Assembly: GCA_949825045.1 (NCBI GenBank)
Contig: OX463824.1
Coordinates: 32,086,001 to 32,150,000 of the forward strand
Origin: Argyresthia goedartella
Taxonomy: Eukaryota; Arthropoda; Insecta; Lepidoptera; Argyresthiidae
DNA: 64,000 nucleotides
Direction: 5' to 3'
In this document: one piece after another, positions 32,908 through 44,083 of the stretch
How positions within the stretch are numbered: position 1 is the first letter of the stretch
How the letters are laid out: each line of letters begins with the position of its first letter
Notes under the pieces: generated by a model
Database searches by the model: none
What the model was told of the DNA's origin: nothing
The model's input: only the letters and a program-made list of their open reading frames with translations
Made by a program: the position numbers and the translations under genes

Positions 32908-33654
32908 GATGAAGAGGCAACTGATGCCATGGCATGCTGATGCTGATGAAGACTGATGACATTTTAATATACCAGTGCACGTGCAACATCAACGTGAGCA
33001 ATATCGAAAATCGTTAAACGGGGTCCATGCGGACTCGCGCAGCACTGAAAGGTGGCACGGGGACTTTGCGGGTGTGTGGGAGGTAGGCGAGGCGTCACCT
33101 CCTCCGCGACGTCCTCTTTTCCCTGAGGCCATCCCAACCTAACGCAAACTACAGGTATAGGTAAATTTTATAACTTGAACCAAAATGGTGGTGTTATGCG
33201 GAGGTAACAGGTAACAGGTAACAGTGCAAAACAATGAGTTTCTGCGCATAGGTCAACAACAGCAACAGGCATGCACAATACAATGACGTATTCAAGACTT
33301 ATATCTACAATTCAAGACAACACAAACCAATCTACATGTGTAGGACATAGAAAGTCGTACTGTCCAACGCCCACGCTGAAAAGGTTTTGTCTCAATAATC
33401 AGCCAATCTATTGATATCAGGTCAAAGCCGCCGCCCCGGTCTCACCGACAAGACTAATTACTCAGAAATAGACAACGGGTCAAAGAGGCCACTGGTAATA
33501 AAAGACGTAGCAAACCACATAACAATATACAGGCTGCCGCACGTCGCTGCGTAGCCAGTGTCAAATTTCTGAGTCGTGAACTCATGAGTCAGAATTGTGA
33601 CGTCACACATATAAGCACACACACACACACGCGTGTGCGCACTGCACATACTTA
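32908..33654. other. No gene; simple repeats
   Basis: It contains a threefold aggtaac repeat near 33,205 and a (CA)n/(CG) tract near 33,617. It also holds a GC-rich patch near 33,030-33,125 that could belong to an unknown repeat. No coding motif. Confidence 0.4.
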
Positions 33655-33710
33655 GAGACAAGCCTTTTCCCATAAGGGGTGGCAGAGGCACAGTTGGTGC
33701 CAAGCGCTCG
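33655..33710 (+). repeat. gcgtgacgc-family fragment
   Basis: caagccttttcccataaggg and gtggcagaggcacagtt match the left part of the family. The match ends there. Confidence 0.55.
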
Positions 33711-33868
33711 CGCATGCTTCAAGAAATCTATTCCAGCCAATCAAGTTTGGATGCGTGTGATACGTTGATTGCCGAGCCGGGGTACTCCTATAAGTACAAT
33801 TTAAAATACTATTCTGTCATACGTTATCAACTTATCATATGGGTTGATACCCATATATGTCGTCGTTC

Positions 33869-33926
33869 TAACACCGGTCGTTCTCTTCTTACACATGATT
33901 ATGTAAGAAGAGAACGACCGTTGTTA
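33869..33926. other. 25-bp hairpin, one mismatch
   Basis: taacaccggtcgttctcttc ttaca pairs with the downstream arm across an 8-base loop, with one mismatch. A second small hairpin (atatgggt/acccatat) lies just upstream. It is non-coding and probably a fold-back product. Confidence 0.85.
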
Positions 33927-34199
33927 GTTACGTTTTCGTCCAAGTTTTGGTCAAAAAAAGAAGTTTCGGCTTCGGCCAAAAACTAGCATAATCTTCGGTT
34001 CAGCCGAAACATCCAAGTACAAAACAATTTGCATTATTTAAAATTACACGTAGAAGAACATACAATGCTGCGCGTGAGTCAATTAGCACTGATATTATTG
34101 AAGTTGCGTTGTTATGACGGGAACGACTTGTAATGGATGCGTAAATATTTCTTCAATTGACAGTTTTCAGACCTTTGTGGCAAGAAATAAAGGATAATT

Positions 34200-35640
34200 G
34201 AACTTGACCGGAAAACCTTAGTGCTAGACCGAATGGTCGTTATTTACCCAGCCCAGTACGTAATCTATTGGACGGTTAGAATACTACGTATATATCGCAA
34301 AATTATACAATCAGAGAAATGTGAGACAAATGAGAAGATTACGAAATTACTATCAGAGATACGTAAGGAGCTCAGCAGGTCAAAGTCGCAAACTACGGAG
34401 GCACCATCTAAGAGATTCGATATTGAAAGGTTGACCAGGGAAGTTGATAATATGTCACAAGAACTAGGCACTTTAAAAACGGAATAGGCAAAAGGGACAG
34501 TCATATTATTACGCTAAAAACCAGCTTGTCTAAAAGTAAACAGTCCGTAGGCCCTGCATATGCACCAAGAGCAGCTACCCCCCAATCCAGCAGTACCGCT
34601 GGCAAAAGTAAACAGGCGCCCGCATGTGCAGGCTTATGCGGGAGACAAAGATAGGAGTGTGGCCACAGCGCAAGACGGTCGGACATCATAGAAAATGATA
34701 CTGATGACACACATGAAAATGAATGGAAGACGGTGGAAAATGTAATTAAAACTAGAATATTCACCGAAATTCAATAAGGAGGAAATACTAACGATTTAAT
34801 TATAAAGGGAATTGAGCAGAAAAGTTGCCTTCAGCAATGTGCTATCAAGATGTTAAATTAGATTCATATGTTGTATACAACTTGATGGATGGTTCAAGCA
34901 GCGTTTGTTTGAGAATAACATCGCCATATACCATATACAGGTATATGCAGATAATAGGGCTATTATAATAATAGTAAAAGTGCTAAATACTACACAATAT
35001 ATTATGACGAACGCATTAGGAAAGGTGTGACGGTGGTGTCAAGAAAAAGACCTTGACCTAAACCCAGAGAAAACAAAATTACTACTCTTCATGAATAAAC
35101 AGAAAAATATTGAAATTCTTCCAATTACGTTGAAGGGCAGAAGACTAGAAGTAGTTCGTGAGATTAAATACCTAGGAGTGACCTTTACGTAGATAATGAA
35201 GTTTAACACTCATGTAAAGTCACAGTACGCTAAGGCCTTTAGAGTCTTATTCCAATGCAAGAGAACTGTAGGAAACAGATAGGGAATAAAGCCAGAGATC
35301 AGTTAAACGGCAATCATTGTACCAAGGATTCTATACGGATCAATTGTATGGTGGAAAAGAACAAAACTAGCAACGACAAAAAAAGAGCTCCTCAAGTTAC
35401 AAAAATTGGCATCTCTTATGATCACAGGAGCCATGAGATCTACACCAACGCATCCTTACTAACAATGCTCAATCTTAACCCATTGCTTGTAGAAGTAAAA
35501 AGGACAGCAACTGAACAATGGTACAGAATGAAAGTTAACAAAAAATGGATAGGCAACTCTATAGACACACACACATCCGAAATAAGGTTCCAAACGAATC
35601 ATAAAGATAATCTACTAACTATTAAAAAAACCTAAAAAGA
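34200..35640 (+). pseudogene. Decayed LINE: ORF1-like part and RT C-terminus
   Basis: The first part (34,221-34,760) has a coiled-coil-like frame (KITKLLSEIRKELSRSKSQ, then RLTREVDNMSQELGTLK) and a polar stretch (IIENDTDDTHENEWKTVEN), which suits the ORF1/Gag of a LINE. After an apparent internal deletion the RT end follows in broken frames: a degenerate catalytic-box remnant (YADN), DLNPEKTKLLLFMNKQKN, REIKYLGVTFT, a stop, then LQKLASLMITGAMRSTPTHP. The last motif is typical of R1/Jockey-group ORF2. There are at least five stops or frameshifts. Confidence 0.65.
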
Positions 35641-35659
35641 AAGTGGTTTTTTTTTAAAG

Positions 35660-35880
35660 AAAGTTTGCTTAGAATTGCTTTGTCAGAGTCAGAGTCAGAG
35701 TCATTTTTTATTGAATATAAATAAATAAATTATCTTATTCAACGTCAAAATTATACTTACTTATAACTACAAGTCAATTTTTTTATATAAAAAAAGACTA
35801 CACCGTTTCGGAAGGTGGGCCTCGGGGTTAAGAAGAAACGGCAAGAAACTCCCCCATACTTTTTTTTTTAAAGTGACTTT
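35660..35880. repeat. Retroelement 3' tail-like repeat
   Basis: A tcagag triplicate is followed by cattttttattgaatataaa and later cgtttcggaaggtgggcctc, then gaagaaacggcaagaaactc. The last motif recalls a 3' end common in lepidopteran LINE families. It may be the inverted tail of the neighbouring element or a separate insertion. Confidence 0.4.
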
Positions 35881-36866
35881 ACAACAGATACTGGTTTCGG
35901 TCTAAGGAAATTCGCCGGCGAGTGTCCTGAAGGCGAAAGTCCTGAAGGCTCATCATACCCTTATGAGTCTATACACAGATAAATCAAGCACAGCTTGCAA
36001 TTTTATCTGCGCTCCTTCGTCAGTAGCAGTTCAATGTTTTTTGAGGGATAACAATCCAGTTTTGCTCATATAACTTTGAAATATGAAGGAAACAGACCAA
36101 CATTTCATTCAAAATTCTGAGTCTCAAGACTCTCTTAGACTCAAGTGTTACCACTTTAAAAGTGAAATGACACTAACAGACCTAGTGCCTTTTCAGCTTA
36201 ATATTATATATATTTTTTAATTTAACCTGGACTGAACCTTATGGATATCTTCAGGATGTATCTGACAATATAGAAAATCTTCCTCCTAGTGTCATTTACT
36301 AATCAGATGGTCCGAAATTCTGCTTACGTCTTCATTACTATAGTCCTTCAAAGTTTTTACTGTTGATCTTAATAGTTCTTCTGGAGATAAGGAATTACTA
36401 AAGTTTGAATAAGACTTCTTTTTTGTTGAGCCCAGTTCTTCGAATGGTTTCCTCTGAATAAGGAAGTGAAAGCGGAAGCTTTATGAACACTAGGAGGTAG
36501 ATTTTCTATATTGTCAGATGGCTCACCGTCAATAACATCAACAAAATCGACCAATCGGGAGCGAGTACCAACCGGGCATGAGCGTATTAAACGGAAGTGC
36601 TGAATTATGAATAAATTAATATGTAGGGTTTACATAGCAATTATGTAAAGAATCTAACAAAATAAATCAATATGATATTAACTAATTTATCAAAAGTAAC
36701 TAGGATATACTAAAACGCTAACAGCTCGAGCATACCAAAAAGAAGTATGAATAACATATAAAATAATATTGCGATTGTTAGATTTTACAATATAAATAGA
36801 GTACATTTAGAGCGATAAATCAATATGATATTTTACATAATTATTTTCTTCTTAAAGGTAACATGT
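35881..36866. other. Unassigned; contains inverted copies of a short coding-like block
   Basis: At about 36,260 (plus) and 36,519 (minus) the same peptide (SDNIENLPPSV) is encoded on opposite strands. The 31-base DNA block is repeated in inverted orientation with one mismatch. The minus frame extends for 61 codons (36,369-36,554, with KNWAQQKRSL). The source protein is unknown. I do not call a gene. Confidence 0.4.
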
Positions 36867-37082
36867 TAAGGTGCGTCCAGACCTGTACTTTTATCGGTAA
36901 CGTATCGTAACAGCGTCGTGATCCAAGAACGCTAGTTTGGACGCTCGTTAGGGACTGTGGGTGGTACGGCGCGTCTCGATCGCAGCCGATCCTGGCGTCC
37001 AAACAAGCGTTCTTGGTTCGCGACGCTCATGCGATACGGAGGTAGGTTACGGACAAAAGAACATGTCTGGACCCACCTTTAA
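36867..37082. mobile_element. TTAA-flanked palindromic MITE (piggyBac-like)
   Basis: TTAA, then ggtgcgtccagacctgt at the left, and acatgtctggacccacc, one extra base and TTAA at the right. Further inside, gatccaagaacgctagtttg pairs with aaacaagcgttcttggttcg, so almost the whole element can fold back. TTAA target sites are the signature of piggyBac transposition. No transposase gene is in the window. The extra base at one end is a small deviation. Confidence 0.7.
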
Positions 37083-37149
37083 CAAGATTCACTAATCAGG
37101 AGTGAGTAACAATCAGGTGCGAGGATATTAAACGGAAGTTTTCGAAGTT

Positions 37150-37750
37150 TTCGAATGGTGGCACACTGTATACCAAGTAAAATAAGACCACTTATTTACA
37201 ATTCTTTGGCTAAATCACATCTTGAATATTTAATTGAAATCTGGGGATCTGCGGCTCCATCTAACCTTATCCCGCTACAGAGAACCCAAAATAAAATTAT
37301 CAAGGTCTTACTACACTACCCCTACGACACAACAACTAAACAACTGTACGACAAAACTAAACTATTTATCATTAACCAACTATATCAATATAACACATGT
37401 GTTATATTGATATAGTTGGTGATAAAGTACATGTACTTTAATACGAAAAATTACTACGAATGCCATAAAATCTAACATAGAATTACACCTATCAAATAAC
37501 AGAAATCTTCGTAACAAAATCAAACTTAAACTAACTAAACCTAGGACTAATTATGGAATAAAGACAATATTATTTGAGGGAGCACAGATGTTTAATAAAT
37601 TACCGGAAAGTGTAAAGAATTGCGAAAGTAGAAACACTTTCAAAAATAAGTTAAAGCTACACGTCGCAACGCAACGAGTACTGTTAATTAATATACCTAT
37701 ATATTTACAAGCATATCTCATTTTAAGTGAATGTAAATTCTTATGAATAA
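37150..37750 (+). pseudogene. LINE ORF2 C-terminus interrupted by a palindrome
   Basis: Frame 1 (37,155-37,415) reads IRPLIYNSLAKSHLEYLIEI, WGSAAPSNLIPLQRTQNKII and KLFIINQLYQYNTCV. After the palindrome the coding similarity resumes in another phase at about 37,440: RKITTNAIKSNIEL, then RTNYGIKTILFEGAQMFNKL and PESVKNC. These are landmarks of a CR1-type ORF2 C-terminus, different from the 11.8-kb family. The fragment is 5'-truncated, and it ends in an AT-rich 3' UTR with attcttatgaataaagttc. Confidence 0.75.
37375..37420. repeat. 46-bp perfect palindrome inside LINE coding sequence
   Basis: The left arm accaactatatcaatataac aca and its exact reverse complement meet at acacatgtgt without a spacer. 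Directly downstream aaagtacatgtacttt is a second perfect palindrome (16 bp). The left arm is normal LINE coding sequence and the right arm is not, so the second arm is a templated copy. Confidence 0.95.
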
Positions 37751-38957
37751 AGTTCTTTAAACCTAAACCTAAGTGCTGTATTATGAATTTATTTAATTAT
37801 TTATATAAAGATACATGAGCAGGGTTACACACTTAATATTACATTATTATAGTAAAGGTACAGTTTAGAGATATATCTGGTGTGCACCCAAATACATGTA
37901 TACAGCATTTGCCTAGAAACAACACAGTTTATACTTAACCTAAACTATGGAATAATAAATGACATATTATACATCTTTATAACCGTTTTTAAACTTCTTA
38001 ATCTTATTTAACGTACTAAACATAACAACAATAATAATATTAACAATTTACTTTTCTTGCGTAACTTTTATAGATGTTGAGTGAATTGGAAAACATGTCT
38101 ATATCCGGATATCTTTGGAAAGTAAGTTGGTATAGCTTTGACACATTCTATTTAGAGGAGAGTGACTGAGTAAGTTGGTTTTACCAATTGGACCATGTAG
38201 AATTTTAGAAATAGGATGTCTTGGATAATTATAGGGTATTATGAATTAATGAATAAGTAGGTTTTACATAGCATTTTTGTGAAATATCTAACAAAATAAA
38301 TCAATATAATATTTACTTATTTAAATAATATACACAAAAGTAACTAGGATAAACTAAAACGCTAACACTACTTAGCTACGAATTAGCATTGTACACAGTA
38401 ACACACACAGTTGAGTTCCTGCGAGCGCTAATTAGGAGAGTTGGAATTCAACAACCAAAATTTACATTAACCGCTCGGCTTAGAACATGACGTATAATTT
38501 CACAATAATAAACGTTTCTCGTACTAAGTAGGATCTGATGCAGACTCAAGAGAACTCAAACGTAGTCTAATTAAAAAAAACATTCTCTTTCGGTTACATC
38601 ATCAAAAACTTTCCGAGGATAGTGTTTTGCAAACACCGTTAGTAAACCTTCTATCGTGTAAGCTCCGGCGATGGATGCCCTATCAATCACGCAAAAGGGA
38701 GTATTGTATGGGAAAGGACAAGTACAATTACAAATTACACATATTCTTATTTTCCTAAAAATAAATGTACATAGAGAGCTTAATTTAGGAATAATGGAAT
38801 ATTTTAGTTATAAAAACACACAGGAACATAAGATCTGAAGTGTGTACATGTCGGATGGGAGAAGAGCTAGTATTCTAGCTAGATTATATAATAATTTGTA
38901 TAAAGGAATACCAGGCCCAGCCTAAGGTAAAGTAGATATATATGTTTTCTTTCTTTG
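37751..38957. other. No supported gene
   Basis: AT-rich DNA. A small gcgtgacgc-like piece (aagctccggcgatgga, then tcaatcacgcaaaaggga) lies near 38,665-38,705. The tail of the stretch leads into the next TCCG-family copy. Confidence 0.4.
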
Positions 38958-39125
38958 TGTCAAACGGGATCCTTGCTAAGCCTCAGCTGTCCGTCTATCT
39001 GTCCGTCAGCAGGCTATTTCTCATGAACCGTAACAGATGAAGAATTGAAATGTTCACAGAATGTGTACTTCTATGACCACTACAGCAAAAAATAATGAAG
39101 CAAACGTGTTTTTAAAATAAAGTGA
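38958..39125 (+). repeat. TCCG-family element, partial
   Basis: gtcaaacgggatccttgcta, agcctcagctgtccgtctat, a caggctatttctcatgaacc block, then gaattgaaatgttcacagaa. The 3' part is absent or strongly diverged. Confidence 0.6.
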
Positions 39126-39590
39126 GAAGTGTTTTTTTTTCTTGTACGATGGCGCTGAACCCCTCGTCCGGAGTCCAACTCGCAATTGGCAGTTTTTTTT
39201 GTTTTACGAATAAAACTGAAGAGAAAAACTGCGGTCTATCCTAAATTGGAGTGCTCCGGTAATACAACATTTGTATACTGTTTCGTGAAGCCCATTACAG
39301 TTTATTACGCACAGAACCGCCCCCGGGTGGGTACCGCTCTTGTAATTAGATTTATAATCGAACCCTGATACACGGTGATACAGATGCTAATTGCCTTTTG
39401 CCTATTTCTACTGATGTGCCTTGTGCTGCCCCCCATGGGAATATGAGTGGTTAGGTTGTTTAATTGTCCGCGTATGAAGTGTCAACGTTCAAAATAGTTA
39501 TTTGGAATCGAGTTTGATACAATTATAGTAAGATAATTAGGCTTTTAATTAAAATAGTATATAAATACTTGTCTTGACTATAGGTATAGG
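39126..39590. other. No supported gene
   Basis: A 60-codon ORF without motif and AT-rich DNA up to the truncated SINE. Confidence 0.4.
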
Positions 39591-39768
39591 TCGAGTTCCG
39601 GTGGGGCAAATATTTATTTGACGAGAACGGATGTTTGAACCCTAGTCATGGTTGTTTATCTATCTAAGTATAATATTAATCTATATAAGTATGTGTATCG
39701 TTGTCTAGTGCCCAAGATACAGGGAATCCTAGTTTGGGGCTAGATCAATGTGTTAATAGTGTCCAAGG

Positions 39769-39794
<26 letters not shown>
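39591..39794 (+). mobile_element. tRNA-derived SINE, 5'-truncated
   Basis: It begins in the B box (tcgagttccggtggggcaaa) and keeps the body (gacgagaacggatgtttg, caagatacagggaatcctag, gtgtccaaggta) and an (ATT)n tail. A MITE starts immediately in the tail. Confidence 0.8.
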
Positions 39795-39799
<5 letters not shown>

Positions 39800-40140
39800 C
39801 ACCGAAAGATTGTCAAAACCGTTAGTTGATAAACAAATATCGACAAATAATAAACTGTAGCGTACTGCTTACTTTGTGACGCGTTAGTTGATAAACTAAC
39901 GGTTAAAACCGTTAAATAGTAATCAACAAACAGGGCAAACACTGCGGCAGCTTAGACGAATACTAGAGGGGGCGAGCGCAGCGAAGCCCCCCGAATAGTC
40001 TTCGTGTTAGGTTCACATGTAAGAACAAAAGAAACGTAAATTCTAAACCCTTTCGGTCTGGTTTACTATCTGTCGATAGTTGATGAACTAACGCGTTAGT
40101 TTATCAACTTACGGTTTTGACTATCTAACGGTGACATATA
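39795..40140. mobile_element. Long-TIR MITE, copy 3
   Basis: It starts tatatcaccgaaagattgtc and ends tctaacggtgacatata. It holds the gttagttgataaac palindromes and the stem-loop core (ggggcgagcgcagcgaagcccc type). It is shorter than the copies at 28.2 and 30.6 kb and more diverged, so it is an independent, older insertion. It sits in the (ATT)n tail of the preceding SINE. Confidence 0.8.
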
Positions 40141-41289
40141 TAATTTATTTTTTTTATTAATATGTATGTAAGTACTCGTTTATTTTGTTATATTGTTGTA
40201 CACATAGGTCTACCCCTGCTCAGCAAACAACCTTTCCCATCATATCCTGTTTTGCTGGAAGAGATTTCTTATTTGAGATAAGCTCGACTTTGAGCACTAT
40301 TATAATATACGTTTTTTACATGACTTGTGTACAATAAAGAAATTATGAAATATCCAAAAAACCTCCGAAAATCTCCAGTCAAATTTGACATTCCATCATG
40401 GTCAAAGTAGAACTGAGGCTAACGCATTTCCATAAGTGAATGTTTTAGAACCTAGATTGTTATATAGTAATAAAAAAGTATCGTCGATCTGCCTTAGTCC
40501 AACGGCATCCATACCACTGCTGGACTCATGCTCGGCGTTTGTATCCCAGGAACGATGTCCTGCAATTATGGCCAGATTTCCCCAACAAGAAATATCGAGC
40601 GAACGTCCGTGCAATCAACAAACTGGCAACACGACACGCCGAATTAGTTCCCTAATCCAAAGAAAGCAGAAAAAATCCACAACGTTTTTCCGGAAACTTA
40701 ATGGTGAATTAATTCGGATCTCGAATAACTGCGGGAGGGGCCTCTGATTCCTCGAGCAAGGAAATGATGAGCGGGTAGGGTTGTGGGGAAAGAGGATGCA
40801 GGTATGTCGATTGGTTGTTATTAATCTCTTTTGACTTCAGTTTCCTTTAGACAGGATGAACAACTGAAGAACTGGGATACCTAAGATAATCACAAGCCCA
40901 CTCGTCACTTTAACGTCAATTATACGACACAACACGACGTTTTCCTTAGCTCAATCAATCAATCAAAATCCCGAAAATGTGGGGCGATTTTCGCCTCCGA
41001 AAATACGAAATTAGAATCTATCACAACCAATGAGATACCTACTGACTTATAACCAAACCTTGCAAAAGCCGAGAACCGGAATAGAAGCGTAGTGAAAAAG
41101 TGGGCTGTGGTCAGCAGTGGATCAAGGCTCGTCTATCGGTAAATTAGCAACTCGAGTCGTGGTGCTTGAAATTTTGAACACAATCTCATTAAAATAAAGT
41201 TCATAACAGCTCACACTGCAACATGGCTGCTACGTCTGTCGCTGCGGCAGAACATTGCGAAAATTTAGTTTTTTATTTATTTCTTCACA
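40141..41289. other. No supported gene
   Basis: A 103-codon plus-strand ORF (40,436) overlaps a 70-codon minus ORF. Neither has a domain. A gttttgctggaagagattt stretch near 40,250 resembles the LINE 3' UTR hallmark of the 11.5-kb family, so a diverged LINE tail may sit there. Confidence 0.4.
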
Positions 41290-41485
41290 ACTGCAGAGCC
41301 ACAATGCGGGTCAAACATGCGGTTCCTGAACACATCAAAGAGAGCTTATGATATGTGTGTAGATAAACTAGTGTATGTAACTGTATATAATTATGCATTA
41401 AAACTTTCGAGTGATATTATTATAAACCCACTCTCGAGTATTAATGCCCTCCATTATGTAGCAGTCACATAAACTACTATTAAAC
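41290..41485 (-). repeat. Two-copy dispersed repeat with palindromic core (copy 2)
   Basis: The reverse complement of the segment near 2.0 kb: tgcggttcctgaacacatca, aagagagcttatgatatgtg, tgtagataaactagtgta and, at the right, aatgccctccattatgtagc and agtcacataaactacta. Confidence 0.65.
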
Positions 41486-42301
41486 TACTTGTTACCAGTA
41501 AGAACCATATCAAGATTCTTTTTGTATCCCAAGGACTCGCAAGGTTTAGGTGAAAAACATCTATTAAGATTTTTTTTCATATAGTTCCTGTTGACATATA
41601 ATGATTTCAAATACAAACATTACAGAAAAGATATGTCTTTGTAACATATATTTTTTTGGGATTTAGAAAGTGTCTCCTTTAGGAGGAAAAGCGCTTCAAA
41701 GATGGGGATTTGACAGAAATTGACACTACCCATTGTCTCTCTCTGTTGATGATTAACCAAACCTTATTGCATGCAACCATGCACTGAAACAGGGAAATGG
41801 ACGTCATAATCGTGTTAGGCTGCAAAACAATCTAGCCCCTCCTCTCTCCCCGCACTCCGTACCTTGTGGATTATGAATTCAAATGGTCTCATTTGGACGA
41901 TTTTGTCGCAAGCAGAGTATCTTTGTCTCCCTGCGGCTCGTTAGAGTGGTTTATTGTGGCAGTGTTGTGCAATGTTGCTTAATGAGTTGGATTACGGAAT
42001 TCCGGAGATGCAGTCATATGGTATACGCTATGTAGAATCGTAGAATACTAGTAATGCAGACGGTCTATAAGCATCATTAGTTGATGATTAAAATAAATAC
42101 CAGTCATATTCATATATAAAAAAAACAATGAATATTGCCTGACCTCGAAAACGGCACAATGTCATATAATAGTTGAAAGTTTCTACTGTCCTCTTGATAA
42201 CAGAAGCAATTGATGAAAACAACTTCTATAGACTGATAAAGGGAAATTATAATCCTAGAATTATAACACTAATCGGGCCCCCAAAATACTGTTAGTAATT
42301 T
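41486..42301. other. No supported gene
   Basis: AT-rich; nothing recognised on either strand. Confidence 0.4.
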
Positions 42302-42515
42302 TAGGGTTCCGTACCCAAAGTCGAAATTCACAGAATATGTGTTTCTGTTGAAGCTATAGCAACAAATAGCGAAATACGCGCAATTTTCAAAAATTAAAGC
42401 AATACCCATGGCAAGAGACCTGTCAATTTGAGTTTTCTCTATACGATTGGGTACCCTTCGTGTTTGAGCCTATCTCGCACTGGACCGATAATTTGAAGTT
42501 CGACTTGATAAGAGT
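42302..42515 (+). repeat. TCCG-family element with internal deletion
   Basis: It begins agggttccgtacccaaagtc, jumps directly to gaaattcacagaatatgtgt and ends with gtacccttcgtgtttgagcc. The (tccg) run itself has been lost, but the ends are recognisable. Confidence 0.6.
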
Positions 42516-43149
42516 CAGAGACAAACGACTGCTGCTACCCCTCTATCGATGACTGAATAATGCAATCTGACCGGCCGAATCAGATAACTCCTCAATAGAC
42601 GCGCAGTGAATAACAGCTTCAACAAGTGTCGCAACAACAACATTGTCGTTTTGGCGTCACTGCTCTTTGTTGTGTAGTCTCTTTGAATCAGGTCTTTATC
42701 GGTAGGAACTTTGAGGCTGCGATCTTTCCGCGTAGAAAAATCGGTCGCTTTGTTGGTAGTGAGTGTTCATTGACTGAATTTGGAGCATGAAGATATAGAA
42801 AGCATAATTGTTAAGATTTACATGCGTAAAAACAAAATAATGTCAGGAACAGCCTCCGTAGACTAGTTGTATACACTCGATAATCACATAAAATGTATGT
42901 CATTTGGCAATAAACCAAACAAACATAAACATTTAAATACAGGCTAACACAACATGTATTAACTTCCAATATTTATGATTATGATGATAAATCTATACGA
43001 ATATGCCATAGAGCCTATTAACATTATGAAGACGCTGTTACCACCTTAACTTCACTTATTGTGGAAAAAGTTGGTAAACAGAAAAAATACCTTACGGTCT
43101 TTCTGGTTTTTAAAAGGCTTGCGAAACCGTGTCAGTCACCATTCTTGTC
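42516..43149. other. No supported gene
   Basis: Unassigned AT-rich DNA. No ORF above 60 codons. Confidence 0.4.
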
Positions 43150-44040
43150 CAGCAACTTGATAATATCGGCTCAGGGGGTACTCCACTTCGTTACTTACTA
43201 GCTACCTCCACGATAGAACCCAGAGATTAAAATAGGCCCACATATTAGTAAAGAGGCCACTATATCGTAAGGTGTGCCACAAGGAAGCGTCCTGGGCCCG
43301 ACGCTCTTTCTCATATATATTATTGATTTATGTAAAATGAAAACAAGTAAGAGTCAGATATTCAATCACGCAGACAACACAGTGATCGTTTTTACAGGGT
43401 GCTGCTGAAGTGAAGTAATTGAGATGATATAAGCGGGATTGACCAGAATAAGTCAATGGTTAAAGACTAACCTCCTCAGATTAAATTCCGTTTGTTTTAC
43501 AACAACTATTAAAACTCAGCCAGAAACAGATTTTCGTATTAAAATTCATGAGTTCACAAACTGTTGAAATGAAGACTTAACATGCTCTTACCGTGTTATC
43601 AACAAAGTGTCTCACATAAAATACCTAGGTGTTATACTTCATCAAAACTTTGTCCTAGAAGTGACACATTAATCTAATAATAGACACAATACGTATGCCA
43701 ACCTGAGGATTGAAAACACTAAGGACAAGACGCAACAAAAAAAAACTTCAAATAAATATAGTCTGAGGAGGTGGCATTAAAACCAAATTTATTGAAATAA
43801 AAAGAGCTCAGAGATCACCATTAAAAATCATATACTTCAAACCCCATATGTTTCCCATAAAGGAACTTTATCAATCCTACAAAGGACTGACAGTAAGGAC
43901 GCTATATATACTTAAAATTATAATTAAACTACACATAAAGCTAGAATACGGCCCTAACCAAACAAAAAGATGAAGAAAACACATGTAGCCAATATACTTT
44001 CAGTATGCACGGAATACGCTTACAGGCAATATAAAAAGCA
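43150..44040 (+). pseudogene. Old LINE reverse-transcriptase fragment
   Basis: In one frame near 43,270 it reads [20 protein letters not shown] and, about 20 residues on, [11 protein letters not shown], where the catalytic box has degenerated. Later pieces in other frames include SHIKYLGVILHQNFVLEV and KALYQSYKGL-like sequence (KPHMFPIKELYQSYKGLTVR). There are many stops and frameshifts. It is the most decayed LINE in the window and belongs to a CR1-type lineage by its motifs. A (CA)n tract follows. Confidence 0.65.
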
Positions 44041-44061
44041 ATAATTATTATTTTTTTAACA

Positions 44062-44083
44062 CACACACACACACACACACACT
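44062..44083. repeat. (AC)n microsatellite
   Basis: Eleven uninterrupted AC units directly after the decayed LINE. Confidence 0.9.

Noticed and set aside
40436..40747. 103-codon plus-strand ORF as a host gene
   Set aside because: No domain, overlapping ORF on the other strand, and composition like its surroundings.
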